The notes under the pieces were generated by a model. That model did no database searches, was not told the origin of the DNA, and worked only from the letters and a program-made list of their open reading frames with translations. Position numbers and translations under genes: made by a program. Of a stretch of 54,036 nt of DNA, positions 26,759 through 36,589 are shown piece after piece. The stretch's first letter is position 1. The number at the start of each line of letters is the position of its first letter. Location: NCBI RefSeq assembly GCF_904846185.1, contig NZ_CAJGZQ010000024.1, positions 1-54,036 of the forward strand. Direction: 5' to 3'. The DNA is from Psychrobacter immobilis. GTDB lineage: Bacteria > Pseudomonadota > Gammaproteobacteria > Pseudomonadales > Moraxellaceae.

Positions 26759-27682
26759 TTAAGCAACACTCACAGCGGGCAAAACATTGTCTGGCTTGCC
26801 ACTGGGCGTGATATTGCTATGATTGATGAAGTGAAGCGCCTTTTGTTTGATAGCATTTATATTGTAATCGATAAGCTCGGCATGCAGAGTGACCACATCA
26901 CCCATGATAAGTAAAGCAGGTGTCGGTAGCTTGGCGGTGGCTTGTAATTCAGCGATGCTGGCAAGCGTACCGACAAGCAATTGCTGCGTAGGTAGACTGG
27001 CATGACTGATAATAGCAAAAGGGGTTTCACTGTCTCGACCAGCCTCTATCAAGCCTTTCGTCATCTCATGCAAACGGTGTAAGCCCATATAAAAAACAAC
27101 CGTTTGGGTAGTATCAAGCAATTCTTTATAATCGTTATTCGGCGCGCCATTTTTTTTGCAAGCAGTGATGAACTTAACCGATTGCGCATGATCACGGTGC
27201 GTTAGTGGAATCCCTGCGCGGCTTGCAGCAGCACTGGCAGCCGTAATACCCGGAATAGATTCAAAATAAATACCATGACGTACCACCTCTTGCAGCTCTT
27301 CACCACCGCGTCCAAAAATAAAAGGGTCACCACCTTTTAGCCTCACCACCGTTTTACCTGCCAGCGCGTGTTTGACCAATAGCTCGTTAATGCTCTGTTG
27401 TGATAAGGCATGATTGGCGCGGCGCTTACCGACGAATATTTTTTCGGCCGTGCTCGCGCACATATCCAAAACATCTTCGGATACTAAACTGTCATATAAC
27501 ACTACTTCTGCGCGCTGCATCACTCGCCATGCTTTTAAGGTTAATAACTCAGGATCACCAGAGCCTGCGCCGACCAAATATACCATGCCTTTTTTATGAG
27601 AATTTTTAGCATTTTCTATACAGTTTTGCCCTGCCAAGTCAGATGTTGGGCTGTTTGCAATAAGGACAGATAAATCAATCAT
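26759..27682 (-). CDS. cobA: Uroporphyrinogen-III C-methyltransferase (siroheme branch)
   Basis: This enzyme methylates uroporphyrinogen III twice with S-adenosylmethionine to precorrin-2, the precursor of siroheme. The product is 307 residues. The N-terminal GMVYLVGAGSGDPELLT, the VVRLKGGDPFIFGRGGEE motif and GIPLTHRD...SVKFIT are diagnostic for SUMT. It is a stand-alone SUMT, not a full CysG: no dehydrogenase/ferrochelatase domain is fused. Siroheme is the cofactor of the nitrite reductase NirB encoded nearby, which explains its place at the end of the nitrate genes. A leader of about 35 residues precedes the conserved domain. AGGA precedes ATG 27682. Confidence 0.92.
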   Translation of the reverse strand: MIDLSVLIANSPTSDLAGQNCIENAKNSHKKGMVYLVGAGSGDPELLTLKAWRVMQRAEVVLYDSLVSEDVLDMCASTAEKIFVGKRRANHALSQQSINELLVKHALAGKTVVRLKGGDPFIFGRGGEELQEVVRHGIYFESIPGITAASAAASRAGIPLTHRDHAQSVKFITACKKNGAPNNDYKELLDTTQTVVFYMGLHRLHEMTKGLIEAGRDSETPFAIISHASLPTQQLLVGTLASIAELQATAKLPTPALLIMGDVVTLHAELIDYNINAIKQKALHFINHSNITPSGKPDNVLPAVSVA

Positions 27683-27786
27683 GACGATAGTTCCTAATGA
27701 CAGTATAAATACAGAAAACCATGTAATAAAAATAAGGTTATTCGATAGAAATCGACCGACCAGATAAGCGCTCAGGCTCGGCTAAC

Positions 27787-27800
27787 CTGTGTTAACACAG
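27787..27800. promoter_or_regulatory. Perfect 14-bp palindrome upstream of cobA
   Basis: CTGTGTTAACACAG is fully self-complementary and lies about 105 bases before the cobA start, in the 167-base gap after nasA. A palindrome of this kind is a plausible repressor or regulator site. I cannot name the protein. Confidence 0.3.
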
Positions 27801-27849
27801 TGCAACTAATTCTACATAACAAGTTGCAAGCGACGTGCCATCCCATCAT

Positions 27850-30800
27850 TTAAGCTTGCGCCAATGAGGCGTATTCTGCGATTAATGCGTTGATTTGCCC
27901 CACGCAAGACCCACAATTATTACCTGCGCGGCACTGCTTACCCACTGCCGCCGCACTACTACAATTATGCTGCGTAATAGCGTTGAGAATGGCATTTTTT
28001 CCAACCGACATACAAGAGCAGACCAAAGGTCCTGGATCAACATAACCACTGGCAGGCCGCCCCGCGAGCAACCACTTGTATCGTTGATTAACAGGTATCT
28101 GGCTAGTATCCGTAAAGCAGCTATCGAGCCAGCGTACACTCGGTAATTGCTTTTGCATTGGGGCAATATAGACTGCCATTATCAGTTGTGCGCTAGAGCT
28201 TTTACCATCGGACACTTGACGGTTGATAACAGGGCTATCTGCTCCTACCTTAGACTCAGTTTGGGTCACGATAAAACGTAATTGATTCTGCACATTATCG
28301 ACAGTAAACGCCGTATGCATGACACCCTTTTGAGAGTTTGGCGGTGATAATGATTGCATAGAGGTCATAAACTGCTGCCAAAACTCGGGGCACGCTAAGG
28401 TACTGCTAGACTCCATCATCGGGCTAGCGAGAGTAATCAAGACGCTGTTACTTTGATGACTCAAGCTCCAAGTAAGTGCAGGTAATGCCTCTGGCACAAT
28501 ATTATTTGAACGTGCTTCGCATTTTGTTTCAGATAATTCTTTCTCTGATGCTTTGGCAGAAAAATTGGCCAAAATAGTACGTAATTGCACTATAACAGCG
28601 TCTTGCCACTCAGGATGCACCAAAATCTTGCCAAATGATTGCATAGGAACAGGCGTGACGCTAATGGCTGAATTTTTGAGCTCTGGCTGCCCTGAATATG
28701 GATCGACCACTGTTGGAATAAGTGGGCCAACTCGGGCAAAGCTAGCAAAAGCATTGCTCCAATGCATGGGCATAAACGCATCACCAACGCGCAACATATC
28801 GCTAATGGCAACTTGAGCTAGTACGGTACTTGTGGACTCGTTGCCATCCATAGCTGTATTCATCGAGGTGTCACTGGCTGCCTCATTACTGGTCATACCG
28901 TTCTCATAGCTTTCATACCTGCGATGCAGTTGCACAAAATCATTATCTTGAACGCCAAGCTGCCGTGCATCGTTAGCGTGTATGGAAAGTGTCGGTACTG
29001 GCTGATGTTGATTTAACTGCGGTGCAAGGCCAGTGCGAGTCATGGTATGCCATTGATCGCGCAGCCTGCCCGTAATCAGGCGTAAATGAACCGCTTGGCT
29101 CTCAAATTGAGTATGATAATCAGATTCATGTTCAAAGGATGCTCGATTCTCAACAATCCGTTGGGTATTCTGCCTTCTTTGACGTCGATGCACATTGGCT
29201 ACGCTCGCCTCGTCAGAGGGCGTAATCGCGATTAACTGTGACTTGATAACACTAGCAGTGGAATTAACGACCTCATTTGTTAAAGGTTTAATCTCATCAA
29301 TCATAGAGATACGTGTGCCACCCCATTGAAACGGCAACATCTCCTCGTATGCTTGCTTACTGAGTGCGACTGGGGTATATATTTGATTGACGTTCTGGTT
29401 AATAGGCTGGCGAATAGATTGATTGACTGGTACCTCATTTGTCATTTCTGTCATTAAAGCAGACAAGTCTTTACTAAGATTCAGATAGCGAGGATAGTTC
29501 TTATTAGAATTGGATGTGCTTTGGTCGTCTGCGTTACCATAAGCGGTCAATGCCACATGCTCATTGAATATCTCGCTTGGCTGTTGGTAATCAAATCCCG
29601 TTAACCCCATGCGTGTGGCAACTTGAGACAGTATCCACCAATCTGGTTTGGCAAGCCCTACCGCAGGCATTAATGTCCGCTGCCGAGAAATGCGCCGTTC
29701 AGAATTGGTGACCGTTCCAGATTTTTCACCCCACCCTTGAGCGGGCAATACAATGTCGGCACACTGCACCGTGTCACTGTCTACCGAGCAATCAGAGACA
29801 ATCACTAGATCGCACTCAGCAAGCGCTCGACGAAAATTATCGGCATCTGGCAAGCTGACCACAGGGTTGGTTGCCATAATCCAAATAGCCTTGATACGAC
29901 CATCTAATATCGCAGCGGCAGCATCGCAGGCTTTCACACCCACGTTTGGCGAGATAGGCTGAGGCGAATGCCAAAAGTCTGCCACGAGCTGACGATGATC
30001 GGCATCGTCTAGTTCTAAATGAGCCGCTAATAGATTAGCAAGAGCGCCTACTTCTCGTCCGCCCATCGCATTAGGCTGTCCAGTGAGTGAAAACGGACTG
30101 GCCCCTACTTTGCCCACACGCCCTGTGAACAGATGAGTATTAATAATGGCATTGACCTTATCAGTCCCACTTTGTGACTGATTGACACCCATGCTAAAAG
30201 CAGTGACTGTTTTATCAGTGGCAGCAACGCATTCATAAAACTGGCGGATACTGTCCGCCGATACTTGGCAGGCGTGTGCAACTTTGTCGATGCTCCATGC
30301 TTTGGCCGCATTCACCGCATCATCAACGCCCAAACTTTGGTTAACATATTCATCATTTTGGCAACCGTGCTGATCTAGGTAATGCAGCAACCCATTATAT
30401 AAATGTGTATCCGTGCCCGCAGCAATTGGTAAATGTAAATCGGCAAATTCACAAGAGTCGGTACGGCGCGGGTCTATCACAATCATTTTTTTATTAGGAT
30501 TGGCTTCTTTGGCGGCTAAAAATCGACCAAACAAAATAGGGTGGCACCATGCCATGTTTGAACCTATCAGCACCAACAAATCGCAAGCCTCTAAATCCTC
30601 GTAATTACCCGGCACAAGGTCTGCGCCAAACGCACGTTGGTGCCCTGCTACTGCGGAAGACATACACAGGCGAGAGTTGGAGTCGATATTGTTATTACCA
30701 ATAAACCCTTTAATAAATTTATTGGCGACGTAGTAATCTTCAGTTAGTAATTGACCTGAGACATAAAACATAATGCTGTCTCGACCGTGTTTGTCGATGG

Positions 30801-31329
30801 TGTCATTTAAACGACTGGCAACATCCTCTAGTACGGTGTCCCAGTCTGTCTGCTTTATAAGTGGCTTGTCAGATTTACGTTTGGCATTAAAATCGTTATC
30901 CAATTGCATAGGCTGATGCTGTTGCATTACTGCTTGCTTGTTTTGATAATATGGCTCGGTCAAGCGGCGCGCGGTTCCCAATGTTTGTGCCAGCGCACTC
31001 CCTTTGGAGCACAATTTACCAAAATTAGCAGGATGTTCAGGATCTCCTTTGACGCTCAGCACCTCTGTTGCATTCACGCTTGCTAAAACACCACACCCCA
31101 CTCCGCAATAAGGGCACGTCGTACGGATAGTAATGGTCGAGCTATCAATCAAATCACCATCAGAGGACGACGATAATGATATTGCTTTTTTGATATTTTT
31201 GGCGGCACTTATGTCATGTGTCTCAATGACGTGGCCTGTCGTTTTTTGTACGCTATTAGGTAGGTTGTTCGATTTATTAGCTGACACTACTTTGCTAGCA
31301 GCAGATTTATTGGCGGTAGCATCATTCAT
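27850..31329 (-). CDS. nasA: Assimilatory nitrate reductase, large catalytic subunit
   Basis: This molybdopterin enzyme reduces nitrate to nitrite in the cytoplasm. The product is 1159 residues. It has an N-terminal 4Fe-4S cluster motif CPYCGVGCGV near 74 with the fourth Cys in KLCSKGSAL, the Mo-bis-MGD domain (SRLCMSSAVAGHQRAFG, FTGRVGKVGASPFSLTGQPNAMGGREVG), a molydopterin-binding C-domain (LITGRLRDQWHTMTRTG), and a C-terminal BFD-like 2Fe-2S domain (CSCMSVGKN near 1101 to CRAGNNCGSC). No Tat signal, as expected for a Nas enzyme. Relatives are about 870-920 residues. The excess is in a polar N-terminal extension of about 70 residues and added segments before the C-terminal cluster. It overlaps the upstream oxidoreductase by four bases. 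Confidence 0.93.
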   Translation of the reverse strand: MNDATANKSAASKVVSANKSNNLPNSVQKTTGHVIETHDISAAKNIKKAISLSSSSDGDLIDSSTITIRTTCPYCGVGCGVLASVNATEVLSVKGDPEHPANFGKLCSKGSALAQTLGTARRLTEPYYQNKQAVMQQHQPMQLDNDFNAKRKSDKPLIKQTDWDTVLEDVASRLNDTIDKHGRDSIMFYVSGQLLTEDYYVANKFIKGFIGNNNIDSNSRLCMSSAVAGHQRAFGADLVPGNYEDLEACDLLVLIGSNMAWCHPILFGRFLAAKEANPNKKMIVIDPRRTDSCEFADLHLPIAAGTDTHLYNGLLHYLDQHGCQNDEYVNQSLGVDDAVNAAKAWSIDKVAHACQVSADSIRQFYECVAATDKTVTAFSMGVNQSQSGTDKVNAIINTHLFTGRVGKVGASPFSLTGQPNAMGGREVGALANLLAAHLELDDADHRQLVADFWHSPQPISPNVGVKACDAAAAILDGRIKAIWIMATNPVVSLPDADNFRRALAECDLVIVSDCSVDSDTVQCADIVLPAQGWGEKSGTVTNSERRISRQRTLMPAVGLAKPDWWILSQVATRMGLTGFDYQQPSEIFNEHVALTAYGNADDQSTSNSNKNYPRYLNLSKDLSALMTEMTNEVPVNQSIRQPINQNVNQIYTPVALSKQAYEEMLPFQWGGTRISMIDEIKPLTNEVVNSTASVIKSQLIAITPSDEASVANVHRRQRRQNTQRIVENRASFEHESDYHTQFESQAVHLRLITGRLRDQWHTMTRTGLAPQLNQHQPVPTLSIHANDARQLGVQDNDFVQLHRRYESYENGMTSNEAASDTSMNTAMDGNESTSTVLAQVAISDMLRVGDAFMPMHWSNAFASFARVGPLIPTVVDPYSGQPELKNSAISVTPVPMQSFGKILVHPEWQDAVIVQLRTILANFSAKASEKELSETKCEARSNNIVPEALPALTWSLSHQSNSVLITLASPMMESSSTLACPEFWQQFMTSMQSLSPPNSQKGVMHTAFTVDNVQNQLRFIVTQTESKVGADSPVINRQVSDGKSSSAQLIMAVYIAPMQKQLPSVRWLDSCFTDTSQIPVNQRYKWLLAGRPASGYVDPGPLVCSCMSVGKNAILNAITQHNCSSAAAVGKQCRAGNNCGSCVGQINALIAEYASLAQA

Positions 31330-32804
31330 AATGCCTCCTCTAACAGTTCGGCCGCTTTATGATGATTGATGTTCTTGTCCGTATCATCAAGCTCTACATC
31401 GACTTCCGTAGTTGGCGAATTGTTAAGCGTAATTTCATCCAAATGACAATATGCTTCGCCAAATATGAGTGTGTCTTTGATAGGCGTAATATCAACGTTA
31501 TCTATAATTAACTGACTATAAAATCTGCCATCACTGGTGTCTCCATAAAGCACAGCACCAATGAGTTTGTTTTCTTTGAGGTACAGACAATGATAATGGT
31601 TTAAGTCAGGCTGACGATATACGAGGGTCTCAATGGTGTCAGCTGCTTCGTCATCAAAAGCGATTTGCCCTGCAGAAAATGCCGACATACCAGACACTTT
31701 TAATTTTAATGATAGCGGTTTGCTCACAAAAGGAATCCAGTGGTCTGGCACGGCGGCTTTACCATCTATCACATTTATATCATTTTCTATCAAAGCATCT
31801 TTTAAAACCGTAACCAATGTATCCACTTGCTGATTGACTGGCGCCACCATTCCAAATAGCTCCCCCTCTCGCTCTATACACTCACCAATGGCATAAACAT
31901 TGGGACAACTGGTGTGCATAAAATCATCGACGACAATACCGCGATTAACCTCAAGCCCGCTTTGTTTGGCAAGCGGTGTATTAGGTATCACGCCCACTGC
32001 CATCACGATGAAATCGGCCGCTAGCATGCGCCCGTCTTTTAAAGACAATCCACATACTTCTCCTGCATCATTCATCTCAATGGCCTCAGTATGTGCAGAA
32101 ACCTCAAGACTAACCCCTCGGCGACTGAGCTCAGCTTGCAAAAGCTCAGCAGCTGGCAGGTCTAGTTGACGATTGAGTACATAGCCATCCATATGAATGA
32201 CCGTCATGCTCGCGCCCTGTGCCGCCAACGCGCACGCAGCCTCCAATCCCAGTACGCCACCACCAATCACCAAACCCGTTTTTCCTTGGCGGGCATAGTC
32301 CATCAGGGCGGTCACATCGGCAAGGTCTCGAAACACATGCACACCTTTAGCTGTGTAATTGGGAAACGGAATGACTCGGGCAGTTGATCCTGTGGCCATC
32401 ACTAACTTGGCATAATTGAGTGTTTGCCCATCATCCAACTCGATACATTGACACTTGGTATCTATTTTCTCTACCGCAACCCCAGCCAATACGGTGATAC
32501 CTAGCTGCTCATACTCTGTTTTGTCGTACAAATAAGTATCTTCAAACGCTGTATCGCCAGCCAATACGGGTGATAACATAATGCGGTTATAGCCCACGTG
32601 CGGCTCTTTACTGATTAAAGTAATTGGCAAACGGGCGGTGTCATCATTCGATTGTGTGCGAGCAAGCTCAATGGCAAAACGACTGCCTGCCATGCCCGCC
32701 CCGATGATAACGATGCCAGCGTTTTTTTGATGACCTGATGCTAAGGCGTGAGTGTTGGTATGAGTATCTACCGTAGTGGTGGCTTGCGATATAGATAATG
32801 ACAT
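31326..32804 (-). CDS. FAD-dependent pyridine-nucleotide oxidoreductase, electron donor of nitrate reductase (NasB/NirB-N type)
   Basis: The product is 492 residues. FAD site GIVIIGAGMAGSRFAIEL near the N-terminus, EPHVGYNRIMLSPVLAG typical of NirB/NasB N-domains, NAD site GLVIGGGVLGLEAACALAAQG and a third motif NVYAIGECIEREG. It resembles the FAD/NADH half of NirB without the siroheme part. Its four-base overlap with the nitrate reductase gene suggests it passes electrons from NAD(P)H to NasA. The start is ATG 32804, behind AAGGGA. A longer frame to 32894 would run into the end of the kinase gene and encodes a Cys-rich stretch unlike this family. Confidence 0.85.
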   Translation of the reverse strand: MSLSISQATTTVDTHTNTHALASGHQKNAGIVIIGAGMAGSRFAIELARTQSNDDTARLPITLISKEPHVGYNRIMLSPVLAGDTAFEDTYLYDKTEYEQLGITVLAGVAVEKIDTKCQCIELDDGQTLNYAKLVMATGSTARVIPFPNYTAKGVHVFRDLADVTALMDYARQGKTGLVIGGGVLGLEAACALAAQGASMTVIHMDGYVLNRQLDLPAAELLQAELSRRGVSLEVSAHTEAIEMNDAGEVCGLSLKDGRMLAADFIVMAVGVIPNTPLAKQSGLEVNRGIVVDDFMHTSCPNVYAIGECIEREGELFGMVAPVNQQVDTLVTVLKDALIENDINVIDGKAAVPDHWIPFVSKPLSLKLKVSGMSAFSAGQIAFDDEAADTIETLVYRQPDLNHYHCLYLKENKLIGAVLYGDTSDGRFYSQLIIDNVDITPIKDTLIFGEAYCHLDEITLNNSPTTEVDVELDDTDKNINHHKAAELLEEAL

Positions 32805-32856
32805 AGACAGTAAATCCCTTAGCCGCGCGGAGCAGCATTGAATGCAAAACAGCGTG

Positions 32857-35064
32857 TCATGAAAAGTACGCCAACAGCAATAAAATGATGACAAACTCTA
32901 TGAAGCAAATGCCATGCCATACCAGTAGAGGGTTACGCTTAATGAGGGGTTCTGGGTCACGGCTGTGCGCCTTATTATCGGGGTTAAAATCTTGTAAAAA
33001 CTCGCCAATGGCTTGATAGCGCGCGTTAGTGTTGACATGTAGCGCACGCATGAGTGCCTGTTGGCTGGCGTCCGGTACGTTCTGTTGCCGTAGCGGCTGC
33101 GCGGGCATCAGTAATGTTTGGTTTGGCATCATTAGTGTTTGGGTATTAAATGGCAATTGCCCTGTCAGCAATTCATAGCCAATCACTGCAATCGAGAACA
33201 AGTCAGAATGCACGCCTTTTGGTGCATCGGTGTAATATTCTGGTGCAGCATAGTGCAAATCACCATTTGGTGGTCGGGTGCTGTCTTTTAAGATAGAGGA
33301 ACTGGCGGAACCAAAATCAATCAGTTTGACCGCGCCTGATTTGGTTAAAAGAATGTTTTCAGGTTTGATATCTTGATGTAGCAGATAGTTGCGATGCATG
33401 ACTCGAACCGCCATGCCAATTTTGGTGAGTAAATCAAAGGTTTGCCACACATCACAAGGCGCATGACGATCCATAAAGTCCCGTAAACTCTCACCAGCGA
33501 TATATTCAGTCAAATGATATAAGTATGTGGTACTTGCTGGTACTGGATAGTAACGCAGCAGCCCTGACTCACTGAGCCCAGAACCCACGTTATGACCAAT
33601 ATTGTTGGATGCAGGATTGACAGGCAATCGATTGGGATCAGCTTGATTGTAAGCCGACTCACCCGCGCGGCGATGTTTTGATAGGCTCAAACCAATTTTG
33701 CGTTCTTTTAAAAAATCACGCAGATAGTGACCATCGGCGACCGAATCTAAACTGGGTGATTTTAGAACAAAGTCATGGTTGTATTCATCTTGCACCCAGT
33801 ACACGTGACTGCGAGCCGTACGAGCAATGATACCAATCACAGTAAAACCATCAATATGGTCGCCTATCTGTAAATCGGTTGGCAGCTGGTAGCGATTCAC
33901 ATCATGTATGATCGTATCCAGATTATCAAAGTCAATACCATCAAAATGACCAACACCTTTAGAGCCATTGATAGAAGTAAAATGGGCTGATCGTGTGTTC
34001 ATACTCAGCATAACCATGCTTAGATTGTCATGACTGCCTGCACTAAAGGCTTGCTCGCACACGGCTTGACTGGTGTTAAACCCTAGCGGTAATTTGTGCG
34101 TAGTAGCCATCAACTGAAATATATCAGTCGCACTGCTGCACAGCTCAAATTGTAGCTCTGTGGGCTCTATATGCTCATAAACCCCATCTGTCATGATGGC
34201 CAAACACTCGTTTTGATGGAGGGTAAATACAGATTGTTGTAGCTCTAACTGGCTATCTGCGCCAATAGCTGCAGCAAGCGCTCCTTTGTCTTGGCCGCGG
34301 TGCACGCGGTGATCTTTGCTCAATACCGTCAGACAATCTACCCCAACGCGGTATATTCGAGAGTCGCCTGTATGAAACAGGTGAATACGGTCACCAATAC
34401 AGAGCAAGCCTGATAACGTAGACAACAATGGCGGTACCCGTTGATACGCTTGAGGGAAATATAGGATATCGTTGGCTTTGTTGACTGCTGTTTTGATGAG
34501 ACTAGCGACTTGATCATCGTCAAAACTGATGGATGACGTCTCATCTTGTGATTGTGCCAGTGCGGTCAACCCCAATGTGATTTTGTGAGCAATGGTATTC
34601 ACCACCAATCGACTTGCCTGTTTTGGAAACTGACAAGCGCTGACCCCATCTGCCATCAACACCAATAATGGGGCTGATGATGACGGGTGAGATCTTGCTT
34701 GAGATATTGAGCGATTGGCACTAGATGATTCTGTACCTGAACATTGATATGGTAGACAGGTGGTAATAAGTAAACTGTCTTGATTTTCCGTCTTGCGTCC
34801 TGCCATCGTGAAAAAATCAAGCCACCATAATGCAGTACTAGCATCATCAAAATTCTTACTTTCACCAGTCTCATCAATAGAGTGCCTATCAATACTCTCC
34901 ATATTCTTGATGGCCTCATTGGCAACAAACTGATCTGTTTCTATTGCAGATGACGACTGACTGTTATTGATATTAGCTGCCATATCATCAGCGTTTTGGT
35001 ACACATCACCATCAGCACTTTGACTATTATGTCTATTGGCGTTTGCTACGCTTGCTATCGTCAT
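32857..35064 (-). CDS. Fused PP2C-type phosphatase and Ser/Thr protein kinase, membrane-anchored
   Basis: The product is 735 residues. After a Ser/Asn/Asp-rich N-terminus, a PP2C domain shows the metal-binding motifs (MADGVSACQ near 136, HTGDSRIYRVG, IMTDGVYEHI, SAGSHDNLSMVML). A kinase domain follows with a degenerate Gly-loop, the ATP Lys in DFVLKSPS, HQDIKPENILL near 560 (Asp catalytic; the usual HRD Arg is Gln) and IDFGSASS near 580. A single C-terminal membrane helix (about 712-734) leaves both domains in the cytoplasm. The gene lies between the nitrate transporter and nitrate reductase genes. A probable Ser/Thr kinase in the same setting is known in Pseudomonas aeruginosa (PA1782, between nasA and nirB), so the link to nitrate assimilation is conserved. 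Its target is unknown. Confidence 0.9.
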   Translation of the reverse strand: MTIASVANANRHNSQSADGDVYQNADDMAANINNSQSSSAIETDQFVANEAIKNMESIDRHSIDETGESKNFDDASTALWWLDFFTMAGRKTENQDSLLITTCLPYQCSGTESSSANRSISQARSHPSSSAPLLVLMADGVSACQFPKQASRLVVNTIAHKITLGLTALAQSQDETSSISFDDDQVASLIKTAVNKANDILYFPQAYQRVPPLLSTLSGLLCIGDRIHLFHTGDSRIYRVGVDCLTVLSKDHRVHRGQDKGALAAAIGADSQLELQQSVFTLHQNECLAIMTDGVYEHIEPTELQFELCSSATDIFQLMATTHKLPLGFNTSQAVCEQAFSAGSHDNLSMVMLSMNTRSAHFTSINGSKGVGHFDGIDFDNLDTIIHDVNRYQLPTDLQIGDHIDGFTVIGIIARTARSHVYWVQDEYNHDFVLKSPSLDSVADGHYLRDFLKERKIGLSLSKHRRAGESAYNQADPNRLPVNPASNNIGHNVGSGLSESGLLRYYPVPASTTYLYHLTEYIAGESLRDFMDRHAPCDVWQTFDLLTKIGMAVRVMHRNYLLHQDIKPENILLTKSGAVKLIDFGSASSSILKDSTRPPNGDLHYAAPEYYTDAPKGVHSDLFSIAVIGYELLTGQLPFNTQTLMMPNQTLLMPAQPLRQQNVPDASQQALMRALHVNTNARYQAIGEFLQDFNPDNKAHSRDPEPLIKRNPLLVWHGICFIEFVIILLLLAYFS

Positions 35065-35080
35065 CTGTCTGCACCCCGTG

Positions 35081-36589
35081 TTATCTATGACTCACTTGTA
35101 TTTCGGCAAATGTGCCATCTGGCATCTCTTCAATAATGATGCCTTCTGGCTCTTTTAAGAAAAACAAGGCAAAGAATCCAGCCACTGCTGTCGCGGCAAT
35201 CACAAAGAAAAACACCTGATAAGACACCAGACTAAGCACCGTTAAATACACCACTGAACCAACATTGCCATACGCGCCTGTCATCCCTGCAAACTGCCCT
35301 GTCATACTGCGTTTGATCAGAGGAATCACTGCAAAAACAGCACCCTCACCTGCTTGTACAAAGAATGAGCAAAACATCGTGATTAACAATGCCAATGCAA
35401 GTGGCCACGTTGAGTCAAGGAAGCCCATCAACAGATACCCGATGGCCAAACCAGCTGTCAAAATCAATAAAGTTATTTTGCGACCAAACTTATCACTGAG
35501 CCAACCGCCACCTGGGCGTGACATGAGATTCATAAAGGCATAGCTCGATGCCAATACCCCTGCCATCACAATCGATAAACTAAAAGTTTCTTGGTAAAAC
35601 AAAGGTAGCATCGACACGACGGCAAGCTCTGAGCCGAACGTGGCAAAATACAAAATATTTAAGATACCTACTTGCTTAAAATCATAACGATGCGCCGCTG
35701 GTACAGGCGTAGTGAATACCTCTTTATTAAAACGGTAGCTACTGATGAACTCGTAAACATACAGTATCGCAAGGCCAATATAGACCATGGTGACACTAGA
35801 CTGGCTCAGTAAGCTCACACCATCAGGTGATAGTTTCCATGCCAATAATGCCAATGCCAAATACATAGGCAGTTTAAAAACCATCATTAACCAAAAATCA
35901 CCCGATGACGTCACCATCATGGCACCTGATTTTTTGGGTTTAAAATAAGTAGCCCCTTTGGGTGTATTACGTGCCATCTTATAAAAAATGATGCTATAAA
36001 GCGCCATCACCACCCCTGATGTGGCTGTTGCATAACGCCACCCTTCATCACCGCCGAACACTGCTGCGGCACCAATCGCTATAGTTGGTAATAATAGTGC
36101 CGCTGCTGCCGAACCAAAATTACCCCAACCCCCATAAATACCCTCAGCTGTCCCCAATTCATTGGTTGGAAACCAATCACTCATCAAACGAATACCCACC
36201 ACAAAACCTGCACCCACAAAACCCAGTAAAAACCGAGACAGCGCCAAAGTGTTGTAATCCTGCGCGAATGCAAAGGTAAAACAAGGAATAGCACCAATGG
36301 CTAAAATAGCGGTATATACAATGCGAGGGCCAAAACGGTCTGTCAGCATCCCGATAATCACGCGGGCAGGAATGGTCAATGCCACGTTTAAAATAAGTAA
36401 CGTTTTGATTTGATCTTTACTCAGATTGAGTGTTTCTCCAATCGCTGATAGAAATGGTGCATGGTTGAACCATACAAAAAAGGTAAGGAAAAATGCCATC
36501 CAACCTAAATGAAGGATTTTATTTTTACCCGTAAATGACAAAACATTAAGCTTGTCTTTACTAGGCGCAACGGGGGCTGATGATGACAT
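35081..36589 (-). CDS. narK: MFS nitrate/nitrite transporter (NarK/NasA family)
   Basis: This is a 502-residue, twelve-helix major facilitator. It shows the nitrate-signature elements GFVGAGFVVGIRLMSDWFP and GIYGGWGNFGSAAAALLLP (first nitrate signature) and the second signature in GQFAGMTGAYGNVGSVVYL. The first helix region HLGWMAFFLTFFVWFNHAP is also typical. The start is ATG 36589 with GAGGAAG at good spacing. The frame remains open to 36694, but that would cross the sigma-54 promoter. It begins the minus-strand nitrate operon; assimilatory nitrate uptake is the likely role. Confidence 0.92.
   Translation of the reverse strand: MSSSAPVAPSKDKLNVLSFTGKNKILHLGWMAFFLTFFVWFNHAPFLSAIGETLNLSKDQIKTLLILNVALTIPARVIIGMLTDRFGPRIVYTAILAIGAIPCFTFAFAQDYNTLALSRFLLGFVGAGFVVGIRLMSDWFPTNELGTAEGIYGGWGNFGSAAAALLLPTIAIGAAAVFGGDEGWRYATATSGVVMALYSIIFYKMARNTPKGATYFKPKKSGAMMVTSSGDFWLMMVFKLPMYLALALLAWKLSPDGVSLLSQSSVTMVYIGLAILYVYEFISSYRFNKEVFTTPVPAAHRYDFKQVGILNILYFATFGSELAVVSMLPLFYQETFSLSIVMAGVLASSYAFMNLMSRPGGGWLSDKFGRKITLLILTAGLAIGYLLMGFLDSTWPLALALLITMFCSFFVQAGEGAVFAVIPLIKRSMTGQFAGMTGAYGNVGSVVYLTVLSLVSYQVFFFVIAATAVAGFFALFFLKEPEGIIIEEMPDGTFAEIQVSHR

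Noticed and set aside
32805..32894. Upstream extension of the FAD oxidoreductase
   Set aside because: Cys-rich sequence overlapping the end of the kinase gene; ATG 32804 has a ribosome site and fits the family.
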